DNA of 64,000 nt from Nissolia schottii. Lineage: Eukaryota; Streptophyta; Magnoliopsida; Fabales; Fabaceae. Of the stretch, positions 1 to 11,855 are shown piece after piece (position 1 is the stretch's first letter; each line of letters opens with the position of its first letter). Under the pieces are notes generated by a model, which worked only from the letters and a program-made list of their open reading frames with translations, made no database searches and was not told the DNA's origin. The translations under genes were made by a program, and so were the position numbers. The stretch lies in the NCBI GenBank assembly GCA_003254905.1, contig QANU01001671.1, positions 248,001 to 312,000 of the forward strand. Reading direction: 5' to 3'.

Positions 1-128
1 TAAGTTAGTCCTACTAATTTGATTGACTTTTGACAATTTTAAAGGGTGGATATGATTGTTTCTATAACGTGGAAAGCATTTGACCGTTTCTGACATTCCC
101 GATAACAAATTTAAAAGTTTACTTTTAA

Positions 129-688
129 CTAATGTAGAGATTTGTTTGGAAGTAAAAATGACTTTGGATTTGCAACATCACCTAAATCGACTGCCCTTGG
201 AAACTTTCCAGGTGGAGATTTTCTTGTTGCACCACCATTGTTGATCCTTCAGCAAAATGGCCAAGAAAAAAAAAAGGCAAGTCTATAAAACTGATGTAAC
301 TGAACATTACCATCCTTCATATTTCAAAAGAGAGTGAATTAACCACAAACCAAAACTTAGTACCTGAGTGATTCTTGCTTGCACCTGAGACTGGTTCTGA
401 GATAACCTCTGGTGCTGCGAGGGCTGAGACTCATGCCTGAGACTCCCTTCGTTCCGCCAGTCACAATATACTGAAGCTCTTGCAGCCGATCCATGCACTG
501 ATCCACCTTCAAAAGCCACTCACAAACAACAATTCACTTTCAGGGATGCTCAGAAAAATACCAAAAAGAGAGAAAAAAATAATAAAAAAAGAGTAAATTC
601 AACAAACCTTCTTGAGTGTTTCTCTAATAAGAACAGGATTAAGAGCAGCTACCATTTTCCTCTGCTTTGGTGGGGTTCTCGCAACCAT
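129..688 (-). CDS. TAN1: TANGLED1-like microtubule-binding protein, 5' exons (partial)
   Basis: TANGLED1 marks the preprophase band and cortical division site and guides the phragmoplast. Exon 1 (688-608) starts [11 protein letters not shown] and exon 2 (506-364) encodes [18 protein letters not shown] followed by a [19 protein letters not shown] segment; both match the conserved TAN N-terminus as I recall it. Exon 3 begins at 246 with [17 protein letters not shown], the expected KSPVGKFP-type segment. After GKFP the frame departs from the family ([14 protein letters not shown]) and meets a stop at 129-131. The rest of the protein (about 400 residues) is not visible and may lie beyond base 1 after an unseen donor, or this copy may be truncated. 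All three splice junctions keep frame. Identity is firm; the 3' end is uncertain. Confidence 0.8.
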
Positions 689-845
689 CTTTCGAAATTG
701 GAAGAACAATCACACCAGTTAAGTCTCAAGTTCATTCAGCTCTCTCTCTCTCTCTTTGTCACTTTCGTGGAACCCAAACCTTTTGTTGTTTCAGAGTTTG
801 GCTCCGAATTCAAAGAAAGACAGAACAAAAGGATGAAACATGGAA

Positions 846-880
846 GTGAGTGTAACGGTCCTCTGTTTCACAACGGTCGA
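846..880. promoter_or_regulatory. Pair of MSA-like AACGG boxes upstream of TAN1
   Basis: Two AACGG cores lie at 854-858 and 872-876, about 170-190 bases upstream of the TAN1 start codon. AACGG is the core of the mitosis-specific activator element bound by three-repeat MYB factors in G2/M genes. The flanks match the full consensus only partly, so this is a candidate. The context suits a cell-division gene. Confidence 0.4.
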
Positions 881-1946
881 GTCGGGTCTTATTTCATTCC
901 TTAGGAAACGAAGGCAGCAATGGCTACATTATTATCATTGAACCTTAGGTTTTTTTCCTTCTAATAATAACTGTCAATCAATTGGCTGTTTTCAACTTAA
1001 ACGAAATATATATAATTTTTTAAATAATTATTCAATAAAATAATTGCACATCAATATATAATTTTTTTTTTCAAAAAAGTTGGTTGAACATCTATTATTT
1101 TAAGGAGAATAGAACTCACGTCCTTATAACATATGAGTAATTTTTTTATAAATTATGTCAATCATCAATATATAATTGAAGAATAATATATATCTTCCCA
1201 CTAAATCATTCTACTTATTAAATGAGGTTAATATTGCTTACTTTTCAATTTTTTAAGACACAAATTGTCTTTATTTGATATGTAGGAGAACTTTTAGAAA
1301 GATATATTATTGCTCATAATTTAAATAGTTAACTTGTAAAAAAAAAAAAATTTGAATAGTTAACTATACTTTTAAAAGAATAAAGCATAACAGTTCAAAA
1401 AAGAGAATAGGTTATAAGAATTTAACTGTATTTACTAACTACATTTCTTCAGTTGTTGTTCCCGTTGTTTAGATTTGTAGAATTATTAAGATACAATCAG
1501 ATCAAACCATTGCCTACTTATTTATAACCATTCTTGGTTTTATAAATGCTATAAAAAGAAAAAGGGATTATTGAACTGCAAGGAACAATAAGAGGAATTA
1601 AGTTGAGCAATTGAGCTTGTGATATAAAACGTGTTCATGGTTACACCAACTGAACTGTAAGCTGTAGCAAGTGTTTCAGCCTCTCTGGGTTTGTGCTTTT
1701 GAGACATTTTTATGCATTTCAATTCTGAAATATTTTTATATGAAAAAAGGCCTTGGCATTCAAAGCTGCACAAATGAGAAAAAATAAATAGTGAAAGAAA
1801 GTAAGTTCCATGAAATTGATTTATCAACAGATGAACCATATTTTCTTGAACTTCTTTTGTTATAAGCACTGGATTTAGAAATTTATCAAAATTAAATTTG
1901 ATTGTATTCTCCTGTAAGGATTCCAAGCCTGAGTATTTGCCATTGT
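880..1946. other. AT-rich spacer between TAN1 and KIN14S
   Basis: This is mostly AT-rich sequence with A and T runs. A 146-codon open frame on the minus strand (1549-1989) resembles no protein I know. It overlaps the degenerate duplicate of the kinesin 3' end, so I do not call it a gene. The part near TAN1 holds its promoter and 5'UTR, including a CT-rich tract around 740-760. Confidence 0.5.
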
Positions 1947-2232
1947 ATGAGAAAACAAGGATCATTGCATTTCCGCAGAAGGGCCACATGACATGAGCAA
2001 TAATTTTCTGCTATTTTGGGGGGCTCTCAGCATGAGAGAACTCTACACTAGGAAACTGCAAATCTACTAAAAGCACCGTTGCTGCTCCTCATCAACATTG
2101 GCAAGGGTAGATGCTGTTTTTTTGAGAGAACAAGGATCATTACACTCCGGTGGAAGGGCGAGATTGCAAGAGTGATGATTTTCTGCTAATTTTGATGCTT
2201 CTGAGAGGACTCCACACTAATGGCTTGCGATG
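1947..2232. repeat. Degenerate tandem duplication of the KIN14S 3' end
   Basis: The segment about 2127-2232 covers the last ~30 codons and the stop of KIN14S. It has a diverged copy at about 1947-2060. Shared blocks in the same order are AACAAGGATCATT, then GAAGGGC, then ATTTTCTGCTA, then a GAGAG(A/G)ACTC(T/C)ACACTA stretch. The offset is about 180 bases and identity is roughly 70 percent by eye. The outer copy lies downstream of the present stop codon, in what should be 3'UTR. Confidence 0.6.
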
Positions 2233-5200
2233 CAGTGCAACAACAGCTGGATGCCTAGCCATCCGCAGATCTTCCGGCCTAGGGCTGCCCACAAACTTAC
2301 TGCTGCTGCTATTCATCAAAGTTGGTGTTGTCTCAACTGATGCTTTCATTTCGGGCATTGGAGCGAACAACCTTGAATACACTGCTTTCCTTTGGTTCCT
2401 AATCAATGATTGCTGAAATCTGCTTCCAATAGTGGATTGAGAGGCAGAGGTACGGAGTGGACTTTCCAAGTCAAAAGTTGTCTCAGGTCGGATTGTGGCC
2501 ATTGAAACTCGCCTCCTAGGCTGAAAGATCTGTATTGTTGATGGTGCAGGTGGTCTAGCAGCAATGGATACCCTTCTTCTTGGTTTTTCCAGGCCTTCTG
2601 AACTTTTAGACATCGAGGTTGTTCCAGCAATGTTTTCCTTTCCATTCATAGAAGAGGCATGTGAGGGTCTTCTCTTTGATGGTGGCAGAGGCAAGCAATT
2701 AGAAACCCCTCTCAGTGGTTGTCTTCTAGAAGGATTCAGTGGTGGCTTTTTTATGGTTCTCTGAGCTACTGACGAAAGAGTTGAAGGTTGAGATGAAACA
2801 GCTGCAAGTGATCTACTTTCTTGCTTTAGTCTGGTTTTTCTCTCCTCTGCTATCTGGTTCTCTAGGTCCTGAAACTTTTAAAATTCAACCACAAATTTGG
2901 TGAGGTAATATTTTCGGTATTAATAAATCAACAAAAGTACTAACTGGAAAAAAGATAGGCGCATATAATAAAGGCAGAGACAACCATAGAACTGACACCT
3001 TTTCTAAGCTAACTGCGTTGTAAATACAGGCCATGGTTATTATACCTTTACTTGAAGATTTCTGCACATGTGCTCTCTAGTTGCAAGTCTCATTTGCAAG
3101 TTTTGCAAGTTATCTTGTAATTTCTTAGTTTCCTTCTCATCATGTTTGAGCTTTTCAGCCTGTTTGTGACAAAATTCCCAGTTTAAGGAAATTAAAAAAT
3201 AATATCACAGTTACTCTTATTTGAAAAACAATTAGACTCTGGCATACCATTTGCTTGTACTTAAGCAGCTCAGTGAGGTCTGCTTGCTTGCGGGCTGGGC
3301 CACTCTCAATTCCTCGAACTCGAGTGGCAAAATTCAGTGAGCAAAGTGTCTCTCCTATGTCAGCAGTACTAGGACTTATCTGAACAAACATTAAAGTTTT
3401 GCAATCTCCTCCTGTATTTTAATCCCAAACGAACATCACAAATGAAAGAAAATAAAGAGAAAATGCACACATTCAAAAAGACTTTTAAAACAGCTATGGA
3501 AATAAATCATGAAGGAGTCACTCCCAAAAGAATCATGCAGCTAAAATGAAACCTCACCTAAAGAGCTCTGGAGGATATGAGTGAGCTTTGAGTTCCTGTC
3601 TCAAACAAAGGAATACAACTATTAATCAGATAAAAATCATTATATAGGAATGTCTTTAAAGGATGACAAGAAAGGGAATTACCTGTAAGGTACATGGGCT
3701 GATTTGGACGCAAGGGCTGAAATAACATCGCCAAGTGCTGATAGAGACTTGTTTATGAATTGAGATTCCTTCAGTCTCTCTCCTTCAGCTTCGGTTTTTC
3801 CAACACGCTCACTGCCTGCTAAGTCTACTAGCCAAAGGTGACTCCTCGTTCTCTGGCCATTGATTAAATTCTCCCCCATAACAGTTACTCGAAACAAACT
3901 GAAAGTAAACCACCTTTTTGTCATCATCAATAAAAAATGTACAAACATGACATCAATTTATCTTAAAGAACCAAGAAGATATACCAATGAGAACGACTGC
4001 TAAGCTCATTAGCATTGGTGGATCCAACAGATCTGACTCGGTTTCCAGACTTAAGCACATCCCACACATCCTCGGTTCCATAAACACGAGCTTCAACAAG
4101 TCCTGGGACCTCTTGCGTTCCATCCGCAGCTTGCTTTATGTCCAACCTGCAATCCATTAGATAAATGTTACAATTTCTATTCTCTACTTTAGTGATATCA
4201 CTTAAGAAAATTTTAAAAGCTTAAAGTTTCATGATTAAGTAGATAGACTATAGTCCTCTGGAGTGGTGGGAAAGGATTATAAGTGCTACATGCAAATTAA
4301 ACTAACGGTACTGAGTACTGAACCAGAACCACACACCAAAAGTCATGGTTATTTCTTTTCAGCCTCTTTATCTTGCAAAGCAATATACCTTTCTTCTAGC
4401 ACTCCTCAGATTTTTTATGCATTGTCATTGACAACATGTGAATTGGCCTATTTGATTTAAAATCTAAAACTGTAAATTATGAGGCTAATCAGCGTTTAGA
4501 TAGAGAGAGGAAGGAAAACTCACTTCTTAGTAGGTTGGGAAGAATTTTCCGCCAAGAGATCTCTTATCTTCTCATTGTAGACCTCCAACATACTAACAAG
4601 CAATTCATATTTCATTATGCCATGTCTCTCCTCAGATATTCGATACAATTCTTCCAGTGTTCTATAGTTAACTCCCCTATGTTCCGTGGTTCCCTCCATT
4701 GTAAATGTCTTTCCAGTTCCAGTTTGGCCATATGCAAAAATGCAAACATTAAACCCATCCAACACTGATGTAACAACAGGTTTTGTTTGTGCAAACACAG
4801 CCTCTGCATCATGTAGTAATAAACTCATGATTAATCAGTAGCCAAACTAAGAAATTTCTTAACCGCCGCATAACTTCCAGAAAGTTCAAACTTCTAAATT
4901 ACCTTGGTTATCTTCTGGTCTGAATACATGATCAAATTTAAATTGCTTTTTAGAAGAATCAGAGCAAATGACTTGAAGCTCATCCGGAGATGACTCAAAA
5001 TTGACAACAGATGCAGATCCATTTGCAATTTCACTTTCGCTTAATGGTCTGCATCTGCAGAAAACCCTGATATTCCCCTTTAGTTCAATCACTTTGTTGT
5101 AAAGCCGCCTTCGCTCAGAGCACTCCTGCAGGTACTTCCTTTTCAGGAGTTCATATTCAGCACCTAGCGCCAACCAAGACAAAAAAAAACACGTTATTAT

Positions 5201-5890
5201 AAAATGCTCATGAAGATATAGGAATTAAATTCTATTTCAAGTTAATGTTAAAACCTTACCAAGAAGCTGAACAGAATTAAAAAAATCTAGGCCCGGAAAG
5301 GACTCAGTTGTGAGTTTCACTTGATCAGATAGTGCTACATGCTGTTTCTTCAAACTCTGATAACATGAAGCGCAAAAACAGGTAACCAAACTAACAGAAA
5401 ATTTTCCTTTAAAAGGATTAAAAAGAATACACCAACTTCCAAAATTGACCTGAACTTTGGTACTCAAATCGAGGATTTTCTTCAATATTGGTAGTGTATG
5501 ACCCTGATCTGGAGAAATTTCATGCATTCCATTGGTCATATTACTCTCATCCAAGAAGTCACAGTTCTCGTTCAATTGCGCTGATGCATTATTATCTGAT
5601 AATATCCCAAAATCAAAATAGGCAAGCAGCAGAAACGAAATAAAAACAAATTTCGCGAGATAAAGAATCTTTAACTGCAATTTCAGTCCAAAACGGTAGA
5701 AAAGAGCTATTAGCGATAGTTAAAGAATGGGAACCTGAATCAGAGGGCTTGGAATTGCAGTGAATTGCGAACCTACCAAACTTTTCTGCGAGCATTTCAA
5801 TGACTTGATCTGCAAGAAGCACGAATCGTTAAATTTGGTGAAACAGAAAAAGGAAAAAAGGAGAAGAGGGAAAGAGAGAGCACCATCCAT
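2140..5890 (-). CDS. KIN14S: Kinesin-14 motor protein, KIN-14S type
   Basis: Twelve exons: 5890-5884, 5809-5735, 5595-5450, 5356-5260, 5163-4903, 4803-4524, 4146-3985, 3898-3683, 3595-3558, 3411-3248, 3159-3046, 2868-2140. They total 2289 bases (762 residues), close to the ~765 I recall for Arabidopsis KIN14S. The motor begins near residue 138 with the kinesin-14 neck [13 protein letters not shown]. The P-loop GQTGTGKT, switch I NELSSRSH and switch II DLAGSE are all intact, so an active ATPase is expected. The motor ends near residue 465, followed by a short coiled coil ([19 protein letters not shown]). The basic Ser-rich tail has two RRRVS motifs ([18 protein letters not shown]), candidate AGC or Aurora kinase sites. 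Exon 1 is only 7 bases (ATGGATG), so the start is the least certain part; the acceptor TTGCAG at 5810 is clear. Family members are minus-end-directed microtubule motors. Confidence 0.93.
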
Positions 5891-5997
5891 CACTTTTCAG
5901 TTGGAGAAGGAAGAGAAGAAGGATGAGATTTCGCAGAAAAAAGACAAAATTGGGTTTCAAGTTTGAATTTTGGGATCGGAGAGAAATGAAACGCACC

Positions 5998-6010
5998 TAT
6001 TCAACGGCTA
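5998..6010. promoter_or_regulatory. MSA-like box upstream of KIN14S
   Basis: The sequence TTCAACGGCTA lies about 110 bases upstream of the KIN14S start and matches the mitosis-specific activator consensus at all but one position. It sits immediately beside the insertion point of the hAT-like element at 6027. It is a candidate site only. Confidence 0.4.
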
Positions 6011-6026
6011 CTCATATCGGAGCAAC

Positions 6027-6603
6027 TAGGGGCATTTATGGGCGGGTTGGCCTATGCATGAACTCGATCCTATATTTAGATTGGACCAATTTTAAGGATT
6101 TGGACTCGATCCTAAATCTGATGGGCCTGATCATTTTCGGGTTGAGTTAAAAATCGGGTTTGGATCGGGCCAAAGCGAGCCAAAATGTTTGATTATATAT
6201 TTTTTAAGGGTCTTTTTTATTGTAAAATAAAACTTCTTGCAGTCAAAAGGCATATCACAAAATTGAAAGCATAGAAAAGGACAAAAATCAACTCCAAACT
6301 ACAATAAATTTGCAATAAAATTAACTACAATAGATTTGCAATCATGGGATGGGATTACAAGAATCGAATTCCTTTAATTCTTGTGATTTCTCATAATGGA
6401 ATGGGAAGAAAAAACATAAAAATGCATAATAGTATAGCATATGGGCCACTGGGCTGGGTCAGGTGACCCAAGGCTAAACCCGAACCCGGTATGAATTAAA
6501 ATCAGGTTTTGTTTTTTTAGTTTTTTTAGATTGGGCTTGATTCGGTCCGAATGCTTCGGGTCAGTCCGGGTTGGCGGGCCGAATCAGCTTATGAACACCT
6601 CTA
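6027..6603. mobile_element. hAT-like non-autonomous element (577 bp)
   Basis: The left end reads TAGGGGCATTTATGGGC. The right end, reverse-complemented, reads TAGAGGTGTTCATAAGC, giving imperfect terminal inverted repeats. The flanks are GGAGCAAC (6019-6026) and GTAGCAAC (6604-6611), an 8-bp target duplication with one mismatch, as expected for hAT transposition. The ends are rich in GGGTTGG, CGGGCC and GGTCC type subterminal motifs. No transposase frame is present. The element lies 137 bases upstream of the KIN14S start codon. Confidence 0.75.
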
Positions 6604-6789
6604 GTAGCAACACGCATGTTGGGCTTGGGCATTTTTAGTGCTGACAAAAATCTCTCTCATGCAACATTTTAAGAAGAAGCCTAATCAGCCCACCAAAAAT
6701 TAAAAAGATCAAACCCAATCCGAAAAGTGGTAAAAAAAAACAATATTTAACAAGTTATTAGTATGATTATTATTACTAACGGTCGTGAC

Positions 6790-7653
6790 TAGGGTGGGAA
6801 TAGGTCAGGCTAGGCTAGGTCAGACTTGTTTTGTTAATTTTTAGCCTGGGCCTGACCTGTTAATTGTTATAGGCCAATTTTTTAGTTTGGCCTGACCTAG
6901 AACTTGATAGACCTGTATGTGTATTTTTTAATTATAAAAAAATAAAATTTTATATTAAAATAAAATAAAATATGCAATTTTTAATTTTTCAAAAATAATC
7001 ATAATAAAGTACTATTTTTGTTAATAACTTAATTTCTTAATATAATAATATTCTAAAGTAAAAAACTATATAATATATATAGGTATTTCTTAAGAGAACA
7101 GAGAGAGTTTAACTGAATATATAACATTTACTATATAACAAACAAGAGTGTATTAATTCAATATGAATCAAAAAGACATTTTCAATAAAGAATTGAAATT
7201 TTAAAGCTGCAAGCTGTTGGGGTATGCTCATGAAGAAACAGATCAAAAGACAAGTCTGAACAACATGAATATCATTTCTATGAGAGGAAAATCAAATTTT
7301 CATCCATTGATTTTATTATTAAGAAACCAAAATCCATATCCCAAAAACGTTTGCTCAACTTTGTTATGTATATCACTAATTCTTGCTTAGTATGTGATAG
7401 CAAGATCATAAACAAAATATATGGCAGTTTACCAACAAAAAACAAAAAGAAAAATGCCAGCAAAACTCTCTCACATTTTTCAGATGAGATGAGAGTGTGT
7501 GTAGGAGAGTCTTAAGGACTCTTTAGATTAGGGTTTCTTTAAAAAGAAAAATTAAATAATAAAATTATATTAATAAATATGATTGCATAAAATATTACAA
7601 AAAGTAATGTTAGTTTAGTGGTTGAAGTGTTATTTGGCCTATTCCCACCCCTA
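6790..7653. mobile_element. hAT-like non-autonomous element (864 bp)
   Basis: The left end TAGGGTGGGAATAGGTCA pairs with a right end whose complement is TAGGGGTGGGAATAGGCCA. Repeated AGGCTAGG, GGCCTGACCT and GGGCCTGACC motifs cluster inside the left terminus, typical of hAT subterminal repeats. The flanks GTCGTGAC and GCTGTGAT agree at 5 of 8 positions, and every mismatch is a C/T change, consistent with an old target duplication. The interior is AT-rich with no coding potential. Confidence 0.6.
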
Positions 7654-9726
7654 GCTGTGATAAACACGGGTGGCTGTCAATATTAAATATGGATATTAAT
7701 AAGACGAAATAAAAGAAGAGATAAAAGAATTGTTTGAAAAGAAATTCTTAAAAGAGGAAAATTGTCAAACAATTAATTATTCATTGACAAAACAATTATG
7801 TCTTAAGTGGGTAGTTATTTTTCCTCTACAGTTATTTTATTATTAGTATTATACATGTGGCTAGTTATAAGTTAAAAGGGCAAAAAGGATATATAAACTT
7901 CAACACCAATAATAGTTAACCAATTCTACAAAAGATTATGATTTAGTTGGTTTGATGGGATTAATGAATATAACTCAACATGATGATTGTATAACTATAA
8001 TAAAGGGTTGAATTTTTGAGATAAAAAGTGTGAGACTTAACTACTTTTATTGATATGACAATATATGATTGGATAATAGTGTGAAATTATTCCATATATA
8101 AAATCTAATCTTAGTAAAAATTGTAATAAAAATATGAGTAAAAACAAAATCAAAACTAAAGCTAAACTTTACCATTTATAAAAGTGACTTGACCAATCAC
8201 TAAAAATTGAGGTTTGTTTTCTATTTATTTCCTGTTTTTATTTCATATTTGTAATTAATTTATTATTTTTAAGAATTTTATGATGAAAATACTAAAATAT
8301 AAGATTTTTTGTGTTCATTATTTCATTTACAAAATCTTAAAAAACATGACATGTAATTTGGACCCATTTGTACAATTGGATTAACAAGAAGGATTAGAAG
8401 CTTAATAAGATGATTATTAGGTAGACGGTCTTCCCATGCACTTCAAGGAAAGAAAATATAGGAATGATATTTCCTAAAACTTTATTGAATAATTGACGAG
8501 AAAGATTAAAGGAACTATCTAAGGGTATGGACCGAAAGATTTAAGAAATGATAGATATCTCTTAGACACAACAAGAGACTCAACGAAGGCCCATCAGTCA
8601 AAAATCTTTTGTCGAAATGCTTCTAGTATAGCAAAGACACCCTCCTTATACTTAACCACAACCTTATTTTTTGGTGATTAACTGCTTTATTTTTCCCTTT
8701 TTGGGAATGACTTGGTGACCAAGTAAACAAAAAACCCCCAATAGTCACCAAAAAGGGCTAATGGGGTGCAGGAAAAAAAGAGACTGTCTCTTTATGGTGG
8801 CAGAGAAAGTGACGTGAGAGAGGAGATAGGGAGAAGAGGGAGCTGCTCCTCCCATAAAAATGAATGAACTCACGGGGAGAAGGGAGACCAGATTTTCTAG
8901 ATCCATGACGGACCCTTCCCCACTCCTTTTCTTCTCATCGCTTTTCCTCCCCACAGGCCCCCCAATTAAACCAGAAAACCCAAGAGGAAAACCAGAAACA
9001 AAACCATTCTTTGTTGCACTGAGCCTTCCGAGCAAGAGGTCCATCCCCCATAGGGCTTCGTCGGAGGTCAAAACCATTCACCTTTTTCAGTCCGACTTCA
9101 GATAGTTGTCCTACTCCCATTACACTCACAAATCTTAACAAACCTTGTAATCTCATCAGTTTATGCTTTAAACCATCATTTCTGTAATTTTTTTTATTTT
9201 TTTGGTTTAAATCAACATGAAAATAGAAACCAAAAATACTTGGATTTAGGTCTATCAGGCTTTCTTGGCTCAACAAATTTTCCCTAGTTTTCATCAAGTA
9301 AATCCGGGCCAACACACAAATAGTCCTAGGAAACTTGTCTTTGGAAACGTTGGTCGCGCCTTTCCACTCATTTCCCTTGACAGAGAATCTAAACAAATAC
9401 ATAACCACGGACATTACACGTCGTTTTTGCCAGACATGACATTTGCGATTTGTCTGCAAAAGAAGAGAACAAAAGTAGGCAGGAAATATAGTATAAATCA
9501 TACACAAACCTCTAATTAAACCTTCTAAGGAAAACAAGGCTGATACATTGTAAGAAATGTTCCATTACATAACCTTGGCACTATCTGAAATTATAATTGT
9601 AAGTAGTTTATACTCTTCTTGTATGTCGTATGTCTCAAAAAATTGAGATTTAAGGCTTATATGTGCTGCTGATATGAACTTGCCCATCAATTGGTAGGCA
9701 TTGGCAGAGTTGCCATAAAATGTTAC
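7654..9726. other. Intergenic spacer between KIN14S upstream region and DnaJ gene
   Basis: Bases 7654-8700 are AT-rich with nothing recognisable. Bases about 8740-9110 form a relatively GC-rich island with purine/pyrimidine-skewed runs and overlapping open frames on both strands, none resembling a known protein. The 200-codon minus frame at 8935-9537 is low-complexity and lacks domain features. Bases 9540-9726 are probably the 3'UTR of the J-domain gene. Confidence 0.5.
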
Positions 9727-11323
9727 TTAATACCAATCAACATGCTGGCTTGAAGATTTTGGTTGCTTCTTTGGCTTCCGGAATCGGTTATTCTCAAACT
9801 TAGCTTTAGTTATAAGTGAATACAGCAAGTCTGCCTCAGCTGATGTATCATAGGGTACATCCAGCATACTGCAACATCAAACCATAAGGGAAATGAGAAA
9901 TTAATGGAATTTGGATACAATAAAATCCAGGACCTTGAGCAGTTTATCACGGCAAAAATGGTAGCATGACTAAGCTTACCTGTCAAGTAGCTCCTCCAAG
10001 AGAATTCTCTGTGATGGGGTAACATAATGAATGCAACTCCTAGGGCATTGTCCAACAGCACATTGAACTTGGTAATCTTCACCATGACCTAAAATAATTG
10101 TGAAAAAATAGTGGTTTTCATAAGATTATGAGAGGAATGTCCTTTGCGCAACACATTTTTAAAATAAAAAGAAGACATGCTATTCTTCTTGACAATTTAT
10201 TGATATGCCTTGCTCAAAATTAAGAAACTGAGTTACAGATAAACCAACCTTGAGAAGATGCACGTGCTGTTCCAGTTGAAGAGGCGTATGTGAAAGCATG
10301 AGGGGCTCGTTGCACGCATGAATTTGAACATGCTGCAGAAAATTTAAACTTGTTAATGTAATTGGAAAGATGATAAATGCTAGTGCTGGCTTCTAAGGCC
10401 TACAAGAAGGGAGTGAAAAAAAATAGCATAAACTAGAGTTAGTCTATAGACATGGTACCTTTTCCTACACAGAGAAGCTCATTAACAAAAAGATCAAAAG
10501 CTTCACACTCTGGTGTATCAAAGGGATCTAAGCATTCCCTACAAATGCAATTCCAAACATTAGCATTGCAAGAATAAATATAGGTATAGCGAATTTCAAA
10601 GCAATAAATGGATTGAATGAAAAAGAGAAATTCTTGTATAGTCCAGAAACACCACATACTAAATAGCAATTCAATCTCCACCTTGGATGACATGTCAACT
10701 TTAGCGTGATGAGAAACATATTTAGTATGACGCTCAATGACTTTGTGAATTTATCAAAAGAAGAAAAAATAGAAAACAAGATTTACCTCTCAATTAATTC
10801 GGATGGAGTGCAGTTGGATAGTATCTGCAGCAAGTAGGAAGCTGGAAATATTATTACTAGGCTATGTAGCAGTGAATAGAATAAGTCATATGGGAAATAG
10901 AATAGTATTAGTAGTACCCGGTATGCCTCAATTACACGGCGAATCATGGTATCAGAATTTCCATCGTCTCTGTTGACATCTGGATGGAACTGCTTAACCT
11001 TTGTAATCGAAGAGGAACAAAACAAAAAAAATGAGTAGCAAGATGCTAAATATTTATATTTATGAGAATTGATTGTTGTATTTTGTTGGTACTTTGGCTC
11101 GAAAAGCAGCTTTGATCTCGGTGGAGGAGCAATCAGGCTCCAGTCCCAGCACTGCATAAGCTGAAGCAGCGGAGAGAGGAGTGTCATCTCTGTTTCTGCA
11201 ACTGCAACTCGTTACTCTTGCTTTCTTCTTCTTCAGATAGAACGGGATAGTGCAATTTTGGAACGGGAGAATAGCATCTGGGGTAACTGTTAATGTTAAC
11301 CCACCCAACAACCACGAACTCAT
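9727..11323 (-). CDS. J-domain protein with ferredoxin-like C-terminal domain
   Basis: Seven exons: 11323-11093, 10998-10918, 10824-10787, 10538-10459, 10332-10249, 10088-9980, 9868-9727. They total 765 bases (254 residues). The first ~45 residues are Ser/Thr/basic, consistent with a plastid transit peptide. The J domain (SAYAVLGLEPDCSSTEIK, then QFHPDVNRDD with the HPD signature) follows from about residue 55. Downstream lie DPFDTPECEAFDLFVNE and Cys motifs LCVGKACSNSC and GQCPRSCIHYV, which resemble the ferredoxin fold of plant DnaJ-ferredoxin proteins that may carry an iron-sulphur cluster. The basic tail is KPKKQPKSSSQHVDWY. An upstream in-frame extension to 11356 has no ATG, so I chose the ATG at 11323. 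From memory the Arabidopsis homologue is At3g05345, next to the PPR gene At3g05340, as here. Confidence 0.9.
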
Positions 11324-11855
11324 TCTCACTACACTTGTGGTCACAAATGGATCCAACTATTTTCGGAAAAGTTCTAGTTTTTTGGGTCGTTTGTGACTTT
11401 GTTGTCGTGTCTGGATGACCAACTACCACTTGTGCAACCCAACACCATGTTCTGGACTAGATTCCAACAATTCTAAAAGCTTAGGTAAAATTAAACGAAT
11501 GGTCTTATGATATTCCTTTATTTCCTAATAAAAGGAATGATATTGTTACTATATTTTCTACCCTTTTTACCGGAATTGAGACTCATTGATACATGAAACG
11601 TGTTAACTCATATCATCAATAACTATTATCTAATGATGTATAAAATATGAGTGAACACAATATTTCACACTAAATGAATTTAAATATCATTTTTTTTTTA
11701 CACGCGAGTCATGAGTTATTTAGTTTTAGGCTTAAAAGTGTGAATAGTAAATAAAAGAGGTAATAATAAGCAATTCCAAGGGTGCATTACTTGTCTGGAC
11801 AACAATCAATAGGGTTCTCACTAGAAATTCAATTGTCAAAATAAAAAAGAAGTGA
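11324..11855. other. Spacer between DnaJ gene and PPR gene
   Basis: This 530-base gap holds the promoter and 5'UTR of the J-domain gene and the 3'UTR of the PPR gene. It is AT-rich. No other feature was seen. Confidence 0.5.

Noticed and set aside
1549..1989. 146-codon minus-strand frame downstream of KIN14S
   Set aside because: It overlaps the degenerate copy of the kinesin 3' end and 3'UTR, and nothing in the peptide is recognisable.
8935..9537. 200-codon open frame on the minus strand
   Set aside because: No recognisable domain, mixed low-complexity composition, overlapping frames on the other strand, and no splice-compatible neighbours.
11324..11356. Upstream extension of the DnaJ protein (starting at 11356)
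   Set aside because: The extension has no ATG, only a TTG; plant nuclear genes start at ATG, so 11323 was used.
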